Position numbers and translations under genes: made by a program
Notes under the pieces: model-generated
The model's input: the letters and a program-made list of their open reading frames with translations, nothing else
Told to the model about the DNA's origin: nothing
The model's database searches: none
Source: Apus apus
Taxonomy: Eukaryota; Chordata; Aves; Apodiformes; Apodidae
Direction: 5' to 3'
Assembly (NCBI RefSeq): GCF_020740795.1
Contig: NC_067285.1
Span: 19,263,241-19,327,240, forward strand
Length of the DNA: 64,000 nt
In this document: piece after piece, positions 59,725 through 64,000 of the stretch
How positions within the stretch are numbered: the stretch's first letter is position 1
How the letters are laid out: every line of letters starts with the position of its first letter

Positions 59725-61031
59725 CTGCAGAAACAGACAACAGTTGATGAGTTTTACAAAGTTAGAATCATGGATGAATGCAGATCCTGACCCTGAAATT
59801 GACACAAACAAAAAACCAGAAACATCTCTTGTGTCATACCAGATCACACATGTTAAAGCTAATGCAGTGCAGAAGCCAGCCCCTTGCTGTTATTGAAAAT
59901 GGTTTGCTCATATTTGCCTCCATGTGCTACTTGCAGAAATGCTTTCATTTAGACTCTAAAACAAAGGTTTTATTACATAAAATGAGCAGTACACAACAGA
60001 CTAGATAAAACTGTATGGACTTTATGACAATTTGAATTCTGAACCCAGATTTGGGTCTGCATTTCCTAAATAAGTCATTGGCTTTAATACAGGCTGAATG
60101 ATATATTCTATACACCCAAGTAATAATGTTTTTTTAGACCTGGTCTCAAAGGTTTTGTCGTAAGCCTCTATTTTCTGCATAAACTCTGTAAGTGTAATAT
60201 CTTTCACAAGTCTTCTAACAATAATGCCAGAATCCCTTGCTCATGTGCACTCACACTGCTATATGCCTCAAGGCACAGATGCCTGTGGCACAGAAAATTA
60301 TATTAAAAGCATAACAACACCAGTGACGGGCAGGAGGAAGGGGGAACATGCACTGGCATGACACCATTTGCTTCTGAACTCTTTGGGTTGTTATGTATTT
60401 TTATAGCCCTGCTCATTTACAGGATTGGAGCTGAACACTAGCTTATATCCAATTCCTCAATGTGTTAAAAAAAAGGCATATTTACAATCAATATTTTAGG
60501 CTTTTAGAATTCCCAGGTAGTCAGGAGGATAGACATACATTGCACAGCTCAAAAATTTCAGCACTAATCCCTAGCGCACCATCCTCTGCTTGAAAGTAAC
60601 AATGAAAACTGCAAAGAACTGCAAATCTGTTCTTGCTTTATGCCTCCAGCTCAATCCCCAAAGCATAAGGTCTTTTCTCTTAGCTGAGCAGCTACAGATT
60701 TAGATAGGTTTTATTTTCTGTATTACAAGAGCACCACATACTAAAGAAGTTGCAGACTCACTTCAGTCCTCAGTACCCTGCAGTCAACAATTCAGTACTT
60801 ACCATTCTGGGCACTCTGAGCTTTTATCTCATTGAAACCCAAAAGGTTGGAGAGCTCCTCATCATACCAGACAAGCAGCTCCTCGTTTTTGTTGATTTTC
60901 CTTGTGGAGCGAAAATATAACTGACTGTTTTCTAAGTAAGCTTCCAAGTTCTGCTCCTTCCTATTGGAAGCTGCTTGTACAAGTCTCATCCAAGGCAATC
61001 CTGTGGGACTGTGCACAGATGTAACATCTAC
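58553..61031 (-). CDS. ZNF488: ZNF488 (PRDM8-like), 3' part with PR-domain half and zinc fingers; 5' end missing
   Basis: A nuclear zinc-finger regulator, paralogue of PRDM8; mammalian ZNF488 is linked to oligodendrocyte differentiation. The two visible exons join in phase 1 to give 466 residues of the C-terminal part. First comes the second half of a PR (SET-like) domain: LPWMRLVQAASNRKEQNLEA and KINKNEELLVWYDEELSNLL. Then a C2HC-type finger (CQECDQVF to HARFLC), a conserved NFHSLARDLE box, SAFTEVRR and KSAFSKPSKR boxes, a serine run, LTLLPPTFTSF, and two C2H2 fingers (WCAKCNLSF to HMRSHH; LTCPICHEYF to HMTSHN) at the very C-terminus. Each block has a counterpart in PRDM8 in the same order. 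Location next to RBP3 identifies it as ZNF488 rather than PRDM8. The exon with the start codon and first half of the PR domain was not found up to base 64000. Confidence 0.9.
58801..58835. repeat. ZNF488: GAG/GGA-type triplet repeat coding polyserine
   Basis: A run of GAG and GAA triplets on the plus strand, read on the minus strand as TCC and TCT codons for about ten consecutive serines in the ZNF488 last exon. Likely length-variable between individuals or species. Confidence 0.8.
59725..60802 (-). other. ZNF488: ZNF488 intron between PR exon and last exon
   Basis: A 1.08 kb intron on the minus strand, with donor AATG|GTAAGTAC and acceptor TGTTGTCTGTTTCTGCAG. No element was recognised inside. 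Confidence 0.88.
60803..61031 (-). CDS. ZNF488: ZNF488 exon with second half of PR domain
   Basis: A 229-base exon (76 codons plus one base) read on the minus strand. The acceptor is CCTGTCTCACAG, after which it reads VDVTSVHSPTGLPWMRLVQA, continues through ENSQLYFRSTRKINKNEELL and ends AQSAQN plus G. The human PRDM8 counterpart, from memory, starts VDTSAA and has MWLRLVQSA, EEQNLEAY and DEELLVWYGKEL, so both register and exon border agree. This exon is absent from the human ZNF488 protein as I remember it. Confidence 0.88.
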
Positions 61032-64000
61032 CTGTGAGACAGGACACACAAAGGGGAAGTTTCAGGTCTTAGGACCCCAAATAGATTTCCATCAAATTCA
61101 AGAACAAAGCCTGTTTTCTGCCTCATATATAGCCACTGTGTCAAAACTGTGAGCCCAATTCGTATGCCAGTGTGACCAAATCCCAAGTCATCACAGGGAG
61201 AAGGCCTCCCTGGCGTGAATGCTGAGAGCCCTGGGAATACAGCTGCACAGGAGGGAGAAGGAGACATTGATGTTCATATGTAACTTGTCATGGCAATGCC
61301 AGGCCTGGTACATCAGCCAGTCTCCAGCCCACTCATGGCAAGGATGCTGTCCTCTACCTGATGCAAGTTGTCCCATGAGACTGTGTCAGATGGGGATCAC
61401 AGAGGTACGGAAGGTACACTCCTCTGTAAGTAGGGGGCCCAATCCCATGGGAAAATGAGGTATGAGTCAGGAGAGATGTGAGTGCTGTGGTTTGGGGAAT
61501 GAGAAATGTGCAGACCCTGATTAATGCAGTGTGAGCTCAGAAATTACCACACTCTATGCTGCTACATGTGGAGTTTTGTCACTGACATAAGAGGATATGG
61601 ATCAGAAAGAGTAAGAATAATCTCAGTTATTTGATTCAAAAAACATAGTAGACAACATCTGCAGATGTCTGTAGTAGACAACAGATATAACTGTTTGGCT
61701 AAATTACATAAAAGTTAGATTTTAATAAATATAACTAAGATCACTTCTGTGATGTCTTTCCTTTTTCAGAAATAAAATTATATATTCAGATTTTTGCCTT
61801 TGATAAATGAATTAAATTCATTTCAAGGTATCTAAACAGAAAAAAAATCAGGTTAATATTTTTCATGAAATAATTTTGGAGAGTAGCAAGGGGTTGATTT
61901 ACTTTTAATGTATGCGCATTCAGAAATATCAAACAGATTAAGGACAAAATGTTGTTTGGGTTGCAAGGTCAGGCACTCAAAAGTTGAAAAAATAATATTA
62001 AGTCTCTTACTCAACTTAGATTTCCCTTCTGTGTGTGTATTACAGCATAGTCCTCAGTCACACACTGTTTTCTGCACATAACTCCTAAGTAATTTAGTCA
62101 CAGGTTCACTGTGCTCTGGAAATAATATAACTATGAAACATTTGGCTTTGTCTTCCTCATTCCGAGTGTGGCTGTCATCTTAGTTACTTTGCTACATTTG
62201 CTCTGAATAGGGAAAGATTTATTTATTTATAGGTTTTTTCTTGGTGTTTACCACAGCAGAACTATGTCCTCTGCAGTATTTGAAAGATAAGGAGGATTTT
62301 CATAGCTCAGAGGCTGAAACACAGTGATCAAGGGCAACATTTACACACATAAAAAGCCTCAACTGATTTTTGAAGCACTAAGTTATTGTTTAGGAAGGAA
62401 GAAGTTTGGAAATGAAAAATGTCTAATGACAGGTGTGATCTTAAATTTCACCCCAAGCAATGTACAGCTCTTTGTTTTGCACTAATTGCATGGTAGCTGT
62501 TTATTGGTGTTCTATATCAGACACAGTGTTTCTGCTATTTCTTTCTGTTTTTAATTCTCTCTGACTATTACCTGCCATGAAAAGTATGACCACACTAGTG
62601 GCTTGAATACAAGAATTAAACGTAAAGGAAGCATTAGGACAGGAGTCAGTTATAGGGGAGAAAATAGATTAGCATGGCCTGTAACTGGTTCTCTCTAAAT
62701 GCCGTGGTAATTAACAATGATTGAGAAATACAAGTCTGACAGCGGCACAAGCACACCCACCCACACACAGTGCTTGTAACTAAGAGCTATGACAGAGATT
62801 GTCGTTTATTAGTTTGTCTTTCAGAAATACCAAATATCCACCTGGTGCTCTAAGCAAAGTCAAAAGGAACACAGCTCCTCCAGGAACAAGGCCTGCTGGG
62901 AAAGAGCTGACAGAGCTAAGAAGATGGGGAGAAGTAAAGGACAGAATATTAGACCTGGGTGCTGTCAGCTAGAAGCCTGCACCAGCTTTAGTTTTTTTAT
63001 ATGTTTAGAGACACTTGCAAGTCCACTCTCTTCTGGAGATGGCAATTCCTCAGATGAATCCTTTGCACCCCTGTGTGAGATAAAAGCTTCACAGCCCAAT
63101 AGGTTAAATCACAACGGGGCTATGGAGGCAATCAGGCTTCCTTGAGAGATGCTGGAGAAGAAGAGAGAATAAGACTCTTCCTTAGAACCCAGAGTCTAAC
63201 CCACAAGGAGCTGCAAGGGGCAGAGGAGCTCAGTGGGACAGACAAGTTTGTAAGGGGCCGGTTTGCTTTGCTGGGGTAAATTATGAGCTGAAAAGAACCA
63301 CCTGTGCCAATGGCTGCCAAGGCATTTTCTTTGCCCAAGTGTACAAATTGGCCCAAGGAGCTCAAGTTAGGGTCCCCAAGAGGAAGACAGAGAAAACAGA
63401 GCTCCCTTTTGGCTAAGATGAGGAAACCCTTGTTAGAAATTAATATTCCCTGAAGTCTTCCAGGAGTGTTGGCTGAACTATGATTACCATAAACCTCAGC
63501 TGCAAAGAATCCACCTTGCCAAGTTATTCCCATGTGTCTTCTGTTTGTACCATAGCCAGCATATCAAAACCCATTTCTTGGTTTGCACCTCAGTACCATG
63601 ATAACAACACAGTATCATGATTGAATTGTTAATTAATTGTCTACACACAGAGCTAGGAACTTAACAATAGTTCCTGATTTCTGGAAGGTTTACTTTTAAT
63701 TATGAATAGCAACAGGATATGGTACCATCAATTGTATCAGAAACAGCTACTTGCACACATCTTGATGTACTTACTGCCAAAAGACAGAGATCTGAGCCAA
63801 CTCAGGCATCCAATTTCATGGCTGCATAACAATTACTTAGCTCAAATGTAGCAAAACACTAAAGCCACCCCTCTGGAGGTCTCTTGGTGGAAAAAATGGA
63901 GAAACCCTTTGTGGCTCTCTTGAGTCTCATAATTGAAAACTCCCCAGAGAAATACAGAAATATTCCATAAATAAGGCATTGTTTCAGGACAGATCTTTCT
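61032..64000. other. ZNF488: Upstream intron of ZNF488 (or 5' region); no exon seen
   Basis: The PR exon needs an upstream exon carrying the first half of the domain and the start codon. I looked on the minus strand for PRDM8-like words (IWDGD, FGPC, VPYIFR) and found none, so the stretch is probably intron reaching beyond the window. Open frames such as 63132-63533 on the minus strand match nothing. No repeat element was recognised. Confidence 0.55.

Noticed and set aside
63132-63533. 133-codon minus-strand open frame as a possible ZNF488 5' exon
   Set aside because: Has no resemblance to the first half of a PR domain and no fitting splice donor was seen.

Overview
This is a stretch of bird nuclear DNA. 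It is AT-rich, its genes are split by introns, one CpG island is strong, and it carries CR1 LINE pieces, one of them (24666-24975) of the familiar avian type. It holds three complete protein genes and the 3' part of a fourth, in the order GDF10 (+), GDF2/BMP9 (+), RBP3/IRBP (+), ZNF488 (-). From memory this is the gene neighbourhood of human 10q11.22 and of a chicken macrochromosome. I cannot name the species.

Layout: 1-5440 is intergenic with no gene seen. A CpG island (5440-6110) covers exon 1 of GDF10, whose three coding exons (5758-6055, 11119-12026, 17150-17341) give a 465-residue TGF-beta-family preproprotein. After about 4.8 kb with an old CR1 copy, GDF2 has two coding exons (22957-23302, 25399-26339) giving 428 residues. 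The 9.6 kb between GDF2 and RBP3 contains a CpG-rich, YY1-motif-bearing segment (about 30097-30960) that no recognised gene explains. RBP3 has four coding exons (35980-39027, 46503-46693, 48770-48912, 50703-51031), 1,236 residues, and the classic architecture of one giant first exon. It runs tail-to-tail toward ZNF488 on the minus strand. Two ZNF488 exons are visible: the second half of a PR domain (60803-61031) and a long last exon (58553-59724) with three zinc fingers. The 5' exon or exons must lie beyond base 64000 or be too short to recognise.

How the genes relate: GDF10 and GDF2 are secreted, furin-type-processed BMP-family ligands lying side by side. RBP3 is the secreted retinoid carrier between photoreceptors and pigment epithelium. 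ZNF488 is a nuclear PRDM8-like transcriptional regulator. They share a conserved neighbourhood, not a pathway.

The most useful observations are that bird ZNF488 keeps a PR domain like its paralogue PRDM8, a tandem CAGCAG acceptor at RBP3 exon 4, the CpG-rich segment between GDF2 and RBP3, and several old repeats: three CR1 relics and a palindromic MITE-like element. I found no RNA gene, CRISPR array, retrovirus-like element or obviously new system. All splice sites were read by eye and family assignments rest on remembered protein sequences; nothing was searched.
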